Below are positions 8,424 through 17,406 of a stretch of DNA of 64,000 nt, in pieces. The stretch covers positions 169,936 to 233,935 of the forward strand of contig CAYRRM010000001.1 in the NCBI GenBank assembly GCA_964426675.1. The letters are read 5' to 3'. Within the stretch, counting starts at the first letter, position 1, and the number at the start of each line of letters is the position of its first letter. A program made the position numbers and the translations under genes. The DNA is from DYMC01 sp035406705. GTDB taxonomy: Bacteria > Verrucomicrobiota > Lentisphaeria > Victivallales > GWF2-50-93. Under the pieces are notes generated by a model. The model made no database searches. It was not told where the DNA came from and saw nothing but the letters and a program-made list of their open reading frames with translations.

Positions 8424-8894
8424 ATGAAGACGGCATTTTTTCCAGGCTCATTTGACCCTGTTACGTTTGGTCATCTTGATGTGATACAAAGGGCAGCCAA
8501 TCTTTTCGATAAATTGATTGTTGCCGTTGCGTTAAATACATCAAAAGAACCAATGTTTAGTGTTGAAAAAAGGGTAAAAATCTTAAAGGCGTCATGTTCG
8601 TCGATAAAAAATATTGAGATTATCTCTTTTGAAGGTCTTCTGGTCAATGCAATTAATAAATATAATGTTTCTGCAGTAATCAGAGGCTTAAGGGCTATTT
8701 CTGACTTTGAATATGAATTTCAGATGGCAATGATGAACAGGGAAATAAACTCAAAATTTGAGACTATATTTCTGATGCCAAGTCCTCAATATTCTTTTGT
8801 AAGCTCCAGAATGATAAAGGAGATAATAAACCTTGGAGGAGATGTTTCCGCATTTGTCCCAAAAGCAGTAATAGAAGAACTCAAAAATTACTAA
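8424..8894 (+). CDS. coaD: CoaD, phosphopantetheine adenylyltransferase
   Basis: Cytosolic enzyme that joins ATP and 4'-phosphopantetheine to give dephospho-CoA. The nucleotidyltransferase motif FPGSFDPVTFGH is at the N-terminus, IRGLRAISDFEYE lies mid-protein and SSRMIKEI near the C-terminus. Length (156) is normal. A GAGG ribosome site sits about 12 bases before the ATG. It is the first gene of a tight run with yceD, rpmF, plsX and fabH; its stop codon overlaps the yceD start by one base. The grouping links CoA supply to fatty acid and phospholipid synthesis. Confidence 0.97.
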   Translation: MKTAFFPGSFDPVTFGHLDVIQRAANLFDKLIVAVALNTSKEPMFSVEKRVKILKASCSSIKNIEIISFEGLLVNAINKYNVSAVIRGLRAISDFEYEFQMAMMNREINSKFETIFLMPSPQYSFVSSRMIKEIINLGGDVSAFVPKAVIEELKNY

Positions 8895-9436
8895 TGAATT
8901 TTAAATTATTTTTTAACTTTAATCAGATTGAGAAATCACCTATTTTTTTTAAAGGGGTTGTATCATCTTCTGCATTTGATATCCAAGACGAAGAACTTAC
9001 AAAATATCTTGAAGTTGAATATGACATACAGGTCAATCAGATTTCAGGAGGGGCGATCCTTTCAGGAGAACTTATTGTATCAACATCAAAACTTTGTCCA
9101 AGATGCCTTGCAGAATTTGATTACAAAATTAGCATAAAAGACGTTAATCATTATTATAAAAAAGAAATTGGTAGAGATTTTGATTTGATTCCTGACTTAA
9201 GAGAGGATATATTAATAGCTTTACCGTCAAATCAACTGTGCACAGAAAACTGCAAAGGACTTTGTCCTATTTGTGGAGTAGATTTAAATAAAAAAAAGTG
9301 TCAATGTAAAAGGGAAGTAGCAGTTGACTTTAATGATTCTGTGTGGAACAGGCTTGATGAATTAAAAATAAAGAGTAAAAAATCTAAGAAAATAAAGGGT
9401 GCATTCAATGGCAAATCCAAAAAGAAAAAAATCTAA
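8894..9436 (+). CDS. YceD/DUF177 family protein
   Basis: A 180-residue member of the YceD (DUF177) family, which is nearly always found directly before rpmF and is linked to 23S rRNA accumulation. The family's cysteine signature is present as CPRC about a third of the way in and as CTENCKGLCPICGVDLNKKKC further on, suggesting a metal site. The last nine or so residues are Lys-rich and are encoded by the DNA that also encodes the start of rpmF in another frame: the two genes overlap by 29 bases. The exact biochemical role is unknown. Confidence 0.88.
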   Translation: MNFKLFFNFNQIEKSPIFFKGVVSSSAFDIQDEELTKYLEVEYDIQVNQISGGAILSGELIVSTSKLCPRCLAEFDYKISIKDVNHYYKKEIGRDFDLIPDLREDILIALPSNQLCTENCKGLCPICGVDLNKKKCQCKREVAVDFNDSVWNRLDELKIKSKKSKKIKGAFNGKSKKKKI

Positions 9437-9599
9437 GATGAAAAAACGTCAGATGAAGGCAGGAAGGCCTCACATAGAGATCCAAGCTCATTATTGCGCG
9501 TCATGTGGTAAACCAGTTCAGCCACATAGAGTATGCAAGGCTTGTGGATATTATTCCAAAGAACAAATAATCACACCAAAAACAAAAAAAACTTCTTAG
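9408..9599 (+). CDS. rpmF: RpmF, ribosomal protein L32
   Basis: A 63-residue large-subunit ribosomal protein. It begins MANPKRKKSKMKKRQ and has the zinc-binding pairs CASC and CKAC. ATG 9408 was chosen over an in-frame ATG three codons upstream because MANPKRK is the family start and AAGGGTG lies at the right distance. It starts inside the end of yceD, which suggests coupled translation. Confidence 0.96.
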   Translation: MANPKRKKSKMKKRQMKAGRPHIEIQAHYCASCGKPVQPHRVCKACGYYSKEQIITPKTKKTS

Positions 9600-9602
9600 G
9601 AA

Positions 9603-10631
9603 ATGATGAAAATTGCTTTTGATGCGATGGGCGGTGATTATGCTCCAGATGCTGCAATACGTGGAGCAAAAGAGGCTTTAAAGAGCTATCCGTCTGTTCA
9701 TCTTGCAATTGTTGGCAAAAAAGATAGGATAATTCCCCTTTTAAAGGAGAATGGGATCTACCCACATGAGCGAGTAGAATTGGTTAATACTGATGATGTT
9801 GTTTTAATGAGTGACCCATCAACTATTGCAATAAGATCTAAGAAAAATTCCTCTATAACGGTTGCCGCAACAGAAGTAAAAGAGGGCAGGGCACAAGCAG
9901 TAGTGAGTGCAGGACATACAGGAGCTGCTGTAGCGGCTACTACTGTTAGAATGAGATTACTGGAAGGAGTTGACAGACCAGCCATTGCCGCAATAATGCC
10001 GAGTGAAAGTGGGCCGTTTGTTTTAATTGATGCCGGAGCAAATATAGATTCGAAACCTATAAATTTAATTCAATTTGCCCTTATGGGGAGTATTTATGCA
10101 GAGGCCGCACTTGGCGTGAAAAACCCGCGTGTTGGACTTCTGAGCGTAGGGGAGGAAGATGTAAAGGGAAATGAACTTACAAAAGAAGTTTTTAAAAAAC
10201 TATCTAAGATGAAAATTAACTTTATAGGAAATGTTGAAGGCAAAGTGATTTTTCAAAAATATGCCGATGTAGTTGTGTGTGATGGTTTTGTGGGAAATGT
10301 ACTCCTGAAGGCATCTGAAAGCCTTGCAAAAGCAACCATGCGCTGGATAAAAGAGGCATTTTCAAAAAATACATATCGAATTGCAGGTGCTCTCCTGGCA
10401 AAAGAGGCCTTCAGAGAATTAAAAGAGATTGGCGACTACGAATCTTACGGAGGAGCTCCACTTCTTGGGGTAAACGGAATTTGCATAATTGGGCATGGTA
10501 GTTCTTCTCCTAAAGCATTTAAAAATGCCATAAGAGTTGCCGCTGAATTTGTAAATATAAAACTTAATGATAAGATAACAACAATGCTTCATGAAAATGG
10601 AGCATCCGTAAAGGATTTCAAACTTAATTAA
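9603..10631 (+). CDS. plsX: PlsX, phosphate acyltransferase
   Basis: A peripheral membrane enzyme that converts acyl-ACP to acyl-phosphate for PlsY, the first step of phospholipid synthesis in most bacteria. Normal length (342). Recognisable segments are IAFDAMGGDYAP at the start, VSAGHTGA, LIDAGANID, CDGFVGNVLLKASE and YGGAPLLGVNG. Two adjacent ATG codons (9603 and 9606) could both serve as start. It lies four bases after rpmF and 24 bases before fabH, in the classic rpmF-plsX-fabH order. Confidence 0.97.
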   Translation: MMKIAFDAMGGDYAPDAAIRGAKEALKSYPSVHLAIVGKKDRIIPLLKENGIYPHERVELVNTDDVVLMSDPSTIAIRSKKNSSITVAATEVKEGRAQAVVSAGHTGAAVAATTVRMRLLEGVDRPAIAAIMPSESGPFVLIDAGANIDSKPINLIQFALMGSIYAEAALGVKNPRVGLLSVGEEDVKGNELTKEVFKKLSKMKINFIGNVEGKVIFQKYADVVVCDGFVGNVLLKASESLAKATMRWIKEAFSKNTYRIAGALLAKEAFRELKEIGDYESYGGAPLLGVNGICIIGHGSSSPKAFKNAIRVAAEFVNIKLNDKITTMLHENGASVKDFKLN

Positions 10632-10654
10632 TATTTTTATCGGGAAATTTTCAT

Positions 10655-11644
10655 ATGGCAATAAAAATTGCAGGTACAGGTTCATATCTACCTCAAAAAG
10701 TGCTTACAAATCATGACCTCGAAAAAATGGTAGATACAAGCGATGAGTGGATAAAAACCAGAACAGGAATAGTCGAACGCAGAATTGCTGACACCTTAGA
10801 ATCAAGTTCTGATATGGCATTCAAAGCATCTATTAAGGCTATGGAAATGGCCGATATAACAGCAGAAGAACTCGACTTCATTATTGTCGCTACGATTACA
10901 GGAGATAGAATAATTCCTAGTACCGCATGTATACTCCAGAAGAAACTCGGCGCTTCAAATGCTTTTTGCTTTGATATTCAGGCAGCATGTACAGGGTTAA
11001 TCTATGCCATTGAAATAGCTAATTCGATGATAGCTTCTGGAAATAAATATAAAAGAGCACTTATTGTAGGAGTTGAAAAATTGTCTTCAATAACAGATTG
11101 GGCAGATCGCAATACTTGCGTACTATTTGGAGATGGAGCAAGTGCAATAGTGCTGGAAAAACGCAAAGGACATCATGATGTAGGAGGAATACTCGCAAGT
11201 AAATTAGCATCTAATGGTAATTATGCTGATATCTTGCAGGTGCCTGCTGGCGGCTCTGAAATGCCACTTACACATGAACTCCTCGATAAAAAGCTAAATA
11301 CTATACGCATGGAAGGGCAGGAAGTGTTCAAATTAGCTGTTAATGAAATGGCTAAAGCATGTAAGGATGTTATATCTCAGACTGGAATCTCTGTAGATGA
11401 GATTCGATGGCTTATACCTCATCAGGCTAACAAGCGAATCATAGAGGCTGTTGGGACAAGACTCGGTATTTCACCTGAAAGAGTCTATGTAAATCTTCAA
11501 AAATACGGAAATACTTCTGCTGCTTCAGTTGGAATTGCACTTGATGAGATAGTCCGAAATAAACTCGTAGAAAGAGGTGATTATATTCTGGTAACGGCCT
11601 TTGGCTCTGGCCTTACCTGGGGCTCAACCCTTCTAAAATGGTAA
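10655..11644 (+). CDS. fabH: FabH, beta-ketoacyl-ACP synthase III
   Basis: Starts fatty acid synthesis by condensing acetyl-CoA with malonyl-ACP. The Cys-His-Asn triad is visible as the Cys in QAACTGL (about residue 111), His in IPHQANKRI (about 255) and Asn in YGNTSAAS (about 285). Length 329 is typical. It is the last gene of the coaD-fabH run. No clear Shine-Dalgarno lies before the ATG, as for several genes here. It converges with rsmA across 12 bases, and I see no hairpin between them. Confidence 0.97.
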   Translation: MAIKIAGTGSYLPQKVLTNHDLEKMVDTSDEWIKTRTGIVERRIADTLESSSDMAFKASIKAMEMADITAEELDFIIVATITGDRIIPSTACILQKKLGASNAFCFDIQAACTGLIYAIEIANSMIASGNKYKRALIVGVEKLSSITDWADRNTCVLFGDGASAIVLEKRKGHHDVGGILASKLASNGNYADILQVPAGGSEMPLTHELLDKKLNTIRMEGQEVFKLAVNEMAKACKDVISQTGISVDEIRWLIPHQANKRIIEAVGTRLGISPERVYVNLQKYGNTSAASVGIALDEIVRNKLVERGDYILVTAFGSGLTWGSTLLKW

Positions 11645-11656
11645 TTGATTTTAAAA

Positions 11657-12472
11657 TTAGAGTTTCTCAGCGATTTTAGCAATTTCTAAATAATTATCAG
11701 GTGATAATTCTTCGGCTCTGATATTTTTCTTCAACTTAAATTTTTCAAAAATGTAGGAAATTTTTTGTTGAGGGAATATTTTAGACCAATTGTTAAATAG
11801 TGTTTTTCTTCGCATTGAAAACGCCGCTTTTACAATAGCAAAATAATGGCTAACATTAATATCTGAAAGCCATTCCTTCCTTGAAAAATATGTAAAAGCA
11901 GATGATACTTCTGGCCTTGGAAAAAAAACTTCTCCGGGAATTTTTCTTATTTTTTTCCCAGAAAAGAATGATTGAATTAAAACTGAACTTGCACCATAAT
12001 TCTTGCTTTTCGGACATGAAAAGAACCTATCAGAAACTTCCTCTTGAAGGACAAGATACATAGAGTATGGCAATGTATTTTCCTGAATGAGTTTGAGAAT
12101 GAATGGTGTTGAAATAGAGTAAGGCATATTTGAAATTATGCGAAAATCGCAATTCGGTATAAGTTCCCTGAAATTTACTTTCATTGCGTCTGAATGTAAG
12201 AGTATCAATTTTGGATTTGATATATTCTCTCTCAAATATGAGAATAGTTTTAAATCCATCTCAATACTTATTAGTTTATTTACTCTTTCAAGTAATTTAA
12301 ATGTTAAGGCACCAAAACCAGGACCTATTTCAACAACAGTTTCGTTTTTTTTAGGAGATGCTTCTCTTATAATGAAATTTAAAAAATTTTCATCCACCAT
12401 AAAGTTTTGACCTAAAGATTTTCCTGGCTTGATTTTTAATTTTTCAATTAAGGAGCGAATATCTTTTTGCAT
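11657..12472 (-). CDS. rsmA: RsmA (KsgA), 16S rRNA dimethyladenosine transferase
   Basis: Dimethylates A1518 and A1519 in helix 45 of 16S rRNA late in small-subunit assembly, using SAM. Motifs are SLGQNFMVDENFL, the SAM-binding VVEIGPGFGALT, the catalytic NMPYSISTPF (usually NLPY) and FFPRPEV. Length 271 is normal. The 13-bp palindrome occurs at 12139-12151, here in a frame encoding CDFR. It has no obvious operon partner; an 829-bp gap lies upstream. Confidence 0.96.
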   Translation of the reverse strand: MQKDIRSLIEKLKIKPGKSLGQNFMVDENFLNFIIREASPKKNETVVEIGPGFGALTFKLLERVNKLISIEMDLKLFSYLRENISNPKLILLHSDAMKVNFRELIPNCDFRIISNMPYSISTPFILKLIQENTLPYSMYLVLQEEVSDRFFSCPKSKNYGASSVLIQSFFSGKKIRKIPGEVFFPRPEVSSAFTYFSRKEWLSDINVSHYFAIVKAAFSMRRKTLFNNWSKIFPQQKISYIFEKFKLKKNIRAEELSPDNYLEIAKIAEKL

Positions 12473-13301
12473 TAAGCTAAACTTTTATTTTAAAAATTGA
12501 TAAAAAATAGATATAAAAAAGCTATGAAAAATATATAGGAAAAATAAATCATAAATATATTGAGTAACTCTTATCTCTGGATAAAAGAAGAGGAAAATTT
12601 ACGATAAATATGAAAAAGGATACTCTTTAAATATAAAAAGTCAATTCAAATTTCAAAATTTTTAGTTGAATTGTTGATTTTTTTCTCCAGATCATCATCT
12701 GACTTTGTTGTCCTCTAAAGTTCTTTACATTTTAATAAAAAAATATATCTTTATCCAGCTTATTTTGTAAAGGATTAAAAATCGAAATTAACTGAGTTTG
12801 TTCAAGGTTGTTTTATAAATTTGGTTGAAAATTACCAGATGCAAATCGAAGATTTTTTCAATTTTTTCACACGTAGGACGAAGGAATTGAGTTCCGTACC
12901 GTTATCTGCGACCTGCAGGGATACACGTCATCTTGATGCATAGCATTTATGGCCCCCTTACTTCGTGAAATAACCGGTGAGTCATTTAAGTTTTTTGGAG
13001 GATTTTCTTCAAATAAATTTTATCAAATTTGCCGTCACATATTTTAGGTCATCAAACAAAAATCCATATTTTTTGTCAGCACTATACGCTCTCATCACTG
13101 AATAGAAAAAGTCTTTTTGCTCAAATATTACCAGAAACTTTTATGTATTAAGATGAGCATGTTGTTAATAGTATAATATCTCATCTGGCAGAATATAGTA
13201 AATTTAGTAAAAAATGTAAAAAACTTTTCTTCCTGCTATCTTCAATTTGAAATTTCCCGTCAATAATGTAAATTGCCCTCTTCCAAAAAACACTTAAGAT
13301 C
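12473..13301. other. Long intergenic region with possible pseudogene debris
   Basis: About 830 bases without an intact gene. Most is very AT-rich. Positions 12870-12990 have higher G+C. There the plus strand reads DEGIEFRTVICDLQGYTSS, stop, then MAPLLREITGESFKFFGG before further stops. This looks more like decayed coding sequence than random DNA, but I cannot assign it. The final stretch should contain the promoter of the lipoprotein gene at 13302. Confidence 0.4.
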
Positions 13302-13667
13302 ATGAGAATTACAGCGTTATTTTGTTTTATTTTAGTTTCCTTTGTATATGGTTGTGGTGAATCTGTGCCACAGCAAAAGGAAGATGATAAAAATCTTTCT
13401 CCTGTTTTTCAAAAGAAAAATCTTGAGACTGAGTCGCATGGGAATTTAAGTAAAAAAAATTCTATAACTGAAAATAAAAATCCTTCAAATGATAGTACTA
13501 ATAGCGGTAATAAACAGAAGCAAAATCCGATCTCAGAAACAATAAATTCAGTAGCAAATTATGGTACAGGACGGACACATCTGACAATTAAGAAGAAACA
13601 GGAAGAAAAAATAAAAAAGATTCAAGATGATTACAACTCAAAAATTAATGACGCGATAAAGGAATAA
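13302..13667 (+). CDS. Small putative lipoprotein, low complexity
   Basis: A 121-residue protein with a lipoprotein signal: hydrophobic LFCFILVSFVYGC with a VYGC lipobox, so Cys 18 should be lipidated. The mature part is polar and low complexity (N, S, K, Q), ending in a Lys/Glu-rich segment that may be helical. I recognise no domain. It ends nine bases before lepA, so the two may be co-transcribed. The gene could be real but fast-evolving. Confidence 0.6.
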   Translation: MRITALFCFILVSFVYGCGESVPQQKEDDKNLSPVFQKKNLETESHGNLSKKNSITENKNPSNDSTNSGNKQKQNPISETINSVANYGTGRTHLTIKKKQEEKIKKIQDDYNSKINDAIKE

Positions 13668-13676
13668 TTCCACATA

Positions 13677-15482
13677 ATGAACACAAGCAGATTGAAGTAT
13701 ATAAGAAATTTTTCTATCATTGCTCATATTGATCATGGAAAGTCAACTCTTGCTGATCGCCTCCTTGAATTAACCGGGACAGTTCCTAAACGAGAATTAC
13801 AAGAACAAGTTCTCGACGATATGGATATTGAAAGAGAAAGAGGTATTACCATAAAATCACATCCGGTAAGGATGCTATATAAATATATTGATGGATATGA
13901 CTACGAACTCAATTTAATAGATACTCCTGGTCACGTTGATTTTACCTATGAAGTGAGTCGCGCGCTCTCAGCTTGTGAAGGGGCTATCCTTGTAATCGAT
14001 GCTACGCAAGGAGTTCAAGCTCAAACAGTAGCGAATTTGAATCTTGCCCACAAACAAAATCTTCGTATAATACCTGTAATCAATAAGATTGATTTACCTG
14101 CTGCCGATATTTCTGTATGCCTTGAACAAATTGAGGAGATTCTGGCCATTCCAAGAGAAGAAGCAATAGCTCTGAGCGCAAAAACCGGAGAAAATGTTGA
14201 TAAACTTCTCTCTGCCATTGTTGAAAGGATTTCTCCTCCTAAAAATGAATCAAAAGATTACTGTAGGGCATTGATTTTTGATTCGCTTTATGATGCATAT
14301 AGAGGTGTAGTGAATTACATCCGCGTTTTTGATGGTGCATTAGTTCCAGGAATGAAAATTCGCCTTTTGAGCAATAATGTAGTAGGAGAAGTAAAAGAAG
14401 TCGGTATATTTAGTCCAAAAATGAAGGCAGTAGATAAATTGCTTTCTGGCTCCGTTGGTTATGTCATTCCAAATATCAAAAGCCCGCATGATACAAGAAT
14501 TGGTGACACCATTGCTGATTTTAAAGCAATAGATCCTCAACCTTTATCTGGGTTCAAAGAAGTTAAGCCGGTTGTTTTTTCAGGAATTTATCCTGTTGAT
14601 AGCTCTGATTATGAACAACTAAAAGCTAGTATGCCAAAATTAAGGCTAAATGACTCAGCATTTACGTATTCGGCTGAAACTTCTGCGGCACTTGGTTTTG
14701 GTTTTAGATGTGGTTTTCTTGGCTTGCTTCATATGGAAATTATTCAGGAAAGACTTCGCCGTGAATATAACCTTGATATAATATCCACCTATCCAAGTGT
14801 AATCTATAAGGTTTTTATGAAAAATGGAAAATGCCTGGAAATTGATAATCCTGTCTTGCTCCCAGATCCCTCTCTTATAGACAAAATGGAAGAACCATTC
14901 CTGCTGACAAAAATAATTACTCCCAATATCTACATTGGAGATATAATGAATCTCATTATGTCAAAACGAGGAGTATGCATAGCCACAGAATCTGCAGATA
15001 GTAAACATGTTGTAATAACAGCAGATTTGCCTATGAGTGAAATTTTGGTTGACTTTCACGACAAATTAAAATCTATTACGCGTGGTTATGCAAGTATGGA
15101 TTACCAATTTAATGGTTATAAAGAACAGAAATTGGTGAAACTCGATATAATGGTAAACGGAGAACCTGTGGATGCTTTCTCTGCTATAGTGCATGTTGAT
15201 CATGCTCAATCAAAGGGAAGACATATTTGTGAAAAGCTAAAAGAGCTTATCCCTCCCCACCTTTTTCAAATTGCAATCCAGGCGGCAATCGGAGGAAAAG
15301 TCGTGGCAAGGGAAAATGTAAGGCAATTGCGGAAAAATGTCCTTGCAAAGTGCTACGGAGGAGATATTACGAGAAAACGCAAACTCCTTGAAAAACAAAA
15401 AGAAGGAAAGAAAAGAATGAAGCAGTTTGGCCAGGTAAATATTCCACAAGAAGCATTTGTAGAAGTATTGAAAACATCTTAA
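13677..15482 (+). CDS. lepA: LepA, elongation factor 4
   Basis: A ribosome-bound GTPase thought to promote back-translocation or 30S biogenesis. The G motifs are intact: AHIDHGKSTLADRL (G1), RGITIK (G2), DTPGHVDF (G3), NKIDLP (G4) and SAKTG (G5). The LepA-specific C-terminal domain is present (GGKVVARENVRQLRKNV and CYGGDITRKRKLLEKQKEGK). Full length at 601 residues. Confidence 0.98.
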   Translation: MNTSRLKYIRNFSIIAHIDHGKSTLADRLLELTGTVPKRELQEQVLDDMDIERERGITIKSHPVRMLYKYIDGYDYELNLIDTPGHVDFTYEVSRALSACEGAILVIDATQGVQAQTVANLNLAHKQNLRIIPVINKIDLPAADISVCLEQIEEILAIPREEAIALSAKTGENVDKLLSAIVERISPPKNESKDYCRALIFDSLYDAYRGVVNYIRVFDGALVPGMKIRLLSNNVVGEVKEVGIFSPKMKAVDKLLSGSVGYVIPNIKSPHDTRIGDTIADFKAIDPQPLSGFKEVKPVVFSGIYPVDSSDYEQLKASMPKLRLNDSAFTYSAETSAALGFGFRCGFLGLLHMEIIQERLRREYNLDIISTYPSVIYKVFMKNGKCLEIDNPVLLPDPSLIDKMEEPFLLTKIITPNIYIGDIMNLIMSKRGVCIATESADSKHVVITADLPMSEILVDFHDKLKSITRGYASMDYQFNGYKEQKLVKLDIMVNGEPVDAFSAIVHVDHAQSKGRHICEKLKELIPPHLFQIAIQAAIGGKVVARENVRQLRKNVLAKCYGGDITRKRKLLEKQKEGKKRMKQFGQVNIPQEAFVEVLKTS

Positions 15483-15602
15483 AACCTCATAAAGGTAATG
15501 AAGCTTTCTATAATTAAATCATAAACTAAAATGTGAAAAAATAAAATTTTGTTTATCTATATTTTATTTGTCCAAAAATGTGACTATAATAAGGTTGAAA
15601 CT

Positions 15603-15917
15603 ATGGAAAAGAATATGAAAGAGAATAAAATTTTTAATATTGATGATATTGCAGCTCTTGCAAAACTTAAAATAGCCGAATCAGATAAAAAAAAGCTGAT
15701 GAATGATATGATGGAAATTGTTGGATATATTGAAGAACTCTCAAAATTAAAGCTGTCCAATATAGAACCAATGCACCATAGCAGTAATATCCAAAATATA
15801 TCTAGAGAAGATATTGTAAAAGCACCATTTCCCAGAGAAAAAATTCTATCAATAGCGCCAGATACCTTCGATGAATTGATAAAGGTTCCTGCTATTCTGC
15901 CGGACGAGGAGCAATAA
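15603..15917 (+). CDS. gatC: GatC, amidotransferase subunit C
   Basis: Small subunit of the GatCAB complex that amidates misacylated Glu-tRNA(Gln) and/or Asp-tRNA(Asn). It wraps around GatA and stabilises it. The sequence shows FNIDDIAALAKLKI and the C-terminal KVPAILPDEEQ (the usual VP-x-V/I-x). ATG 15603 was chosen because AAGG lies about eight bases upstream. The in-frame ATG at 15549 would add 18 residues unlike the family, and ATG 15615 is also possible. gatA begins five bases after the stop. Confidence 0.92.
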   Translation: MEKNMKENKIFNIDDIAALAKLKIAESDKKKLMNDMMEIVGYIEELSKLKLSNIEPMHHSSNIQNISREDIVKAPFPREKILSIAPDTFDELIKVPAILPDEEQ

Positions 15918-15922
15918 AGATT

Positions 15923-17392
15923 ATGAAAATTGAACCAAATATAACTATTGCGAAAATCGCAAAAAATCTCGGAGAAGGAAAAATCTCCTCCGTAGAAATA
16001 TGTAACCATTACTTAGAAAATTTTACAAAAAAAAATTCGGTTTTCAATGCAATCCTGAGTATTAATAAAGAGAAAATCTTGAAATCTGCAGAAGAATCTG
16101 ACAAAAGACGCAAAGAAGGAAAAGTCCTTAGCTCATATGATGGGATACCTATAGCCATAAAAGACAATTTATGTGTAGAAGATGAACCCTGTACTTGTGC
16201 TTCAAAAATCCTGGAAGGCTTTATTTCTCCCTATGATGCCACTGTTATAAAAAAAATAAAAGCAGCTGGAATGATTCCTTTTGGTAGAACAAATATGGAT
16301 GAATTTGCGATGGGATCCTCATGTGAAAATAGTGCATACGTAAAAACTCGTAATCCGTGGGACAAAGATCGCGTTCCAGGAGGTTCAAGTGGTGGATCAG
16401 CGGCAAGCGTCGCATTGTCAATAGCTCCCGCCGCACTCGGTTCTGATACAGGTGGTTCAATTCGACAACCAGCAGCATTTTGCGGTGTTGTCGGATTGAA
16501 ACCCAGTTACGGGATAGTTTCAAGATACGGACTCGTAGCTTTTGCATCTTCTCTTGATCAGATAGGACCGTTTACGAATTCTGTTCTTGATTCCGCAATA
16601 GTTCTTGACATTATAAAAGGCAAAGATCCAATGGATTGCACTTCAATAGACTCTAAAATTGCGAATTTCGCAGAACTTCTTTCTCAACCTTATTCAATTG
16701 ATGGTTTGCGGATAGGTATTCCGTCTGAATGCATCAACTGTGAAGGTCTCGATAATGTAATCAAAGAAAACTTCAATGAGAGCATCAATTTACTAAAAGG
16801 ACTCGGTGCAAAAATCATAGAAATATCACTTCCGCATTGGAAATATTCGGTTTCTGTCTATTACGTTATTGCGACAGCAGAAGCTAGTGCAAATTTAGCG
16901 CGCTTTGATGGAATACGATACGGTCTGAGAGCAAAAACAGAAAAACTTTCAGAAATTTATCTTGAAAGCCGTGGACTCGGTTTTGGAGAAGAGGTAAAGC
17001 GCCGAATTTTACTCGGAACATTTGTTCTGAGCAGTGGTTACTATGATGCTTATTATCGAAGTGCACAGAAAGTTAGAACTTTAATAAGAAAAGACTACGA
17101 TGAAGCTTTCAAAATTTGTGATGTAATTTTGACTCCTGTAACACCAACACCTCCATTTACATTTAACTCTAAAAGTACTCCTTTGCAAATGTATCTTTCG
17201 GATATATTTACGATTTCGGTAAATTTAGCTGGAAATTGTGCAATAAGTGTTCCCTCAGGAATTACATCAGATAATTTACCGTTAGGTGTTCAATTTACAG
17301 CTGGATTTATGAGAGAAGATATTCTTCTGAAGACATCTCACATTTTTGAACTTCATCGGAGTATTAAATCTTTCATACCGCCAGAGAATTGA
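15923..17392 (+). CDS. gatA: GatA, glutamine amidohydrolase subunit of GatCAB
   Basis: An amidase-signature enzyme that frees ammonia from glutamine for the transamidation done by GatB. The Ser-cisSer-Lys site is visible: Lys in IPIAIKDNLC, and the Gly/Ser-rich signature PGGSSGGSAASVAL followed by GSDTGGSIRQPAAFCG. Normal length (489). Two copies of the 13-bp palindrome are in this gene (15949-15961 encoding AKIA, and 16660-16672 encoding ANFA). It is in a gatC-gatA-gatB operon. The presence of GatCAB implies that a direct GlnRS and/or AsnRS is missing or not exclusive. Confidence 0.98.
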   Translation: MKIEPNITIAKIAKNLGEGKISSVEICNHYLENFTKKNSVFNAILSINKEKILKSAEESDKRRKEGKVLSSYDGIPIAIKDNLCVEDEPCTCASKILEGFISPYDATVIKKIKAAGMIPFGRTNMDEFAMGSSCENSAYVKTRNPWDKDRVPGGSSGGSAASVALSIAPAALGSDTGGSIRQPAAFCGVVGLKPSYGIVSRYGLVAFASSLDQIGPFTNSVLDSAIVLDIIKGKDPMDCTSIDSKIANFAELLSQPYSIDGLRIGIPSECINCEGLDNVIKENFNESINLLKGLGAKIIEISLPHWKYSVSVYYVIATAEASANLARFDGIRYGLRAKTEKLSEIYLESRGLGFGEEVKRRILLGTFVLSSGYYDAYYRSAQKVRTLIRKDYDEAFKICDVILTPVTPTPPFTFNSKSTPLQMYLSDIFTISVNLAGNCAISVPSGITSDNLPLGVQFTAGFMREDILLKTSHIFELHRSIKSFIPPEN

Positions 17393-17406
17393 AAAAGAGG
17401 AGAAAA

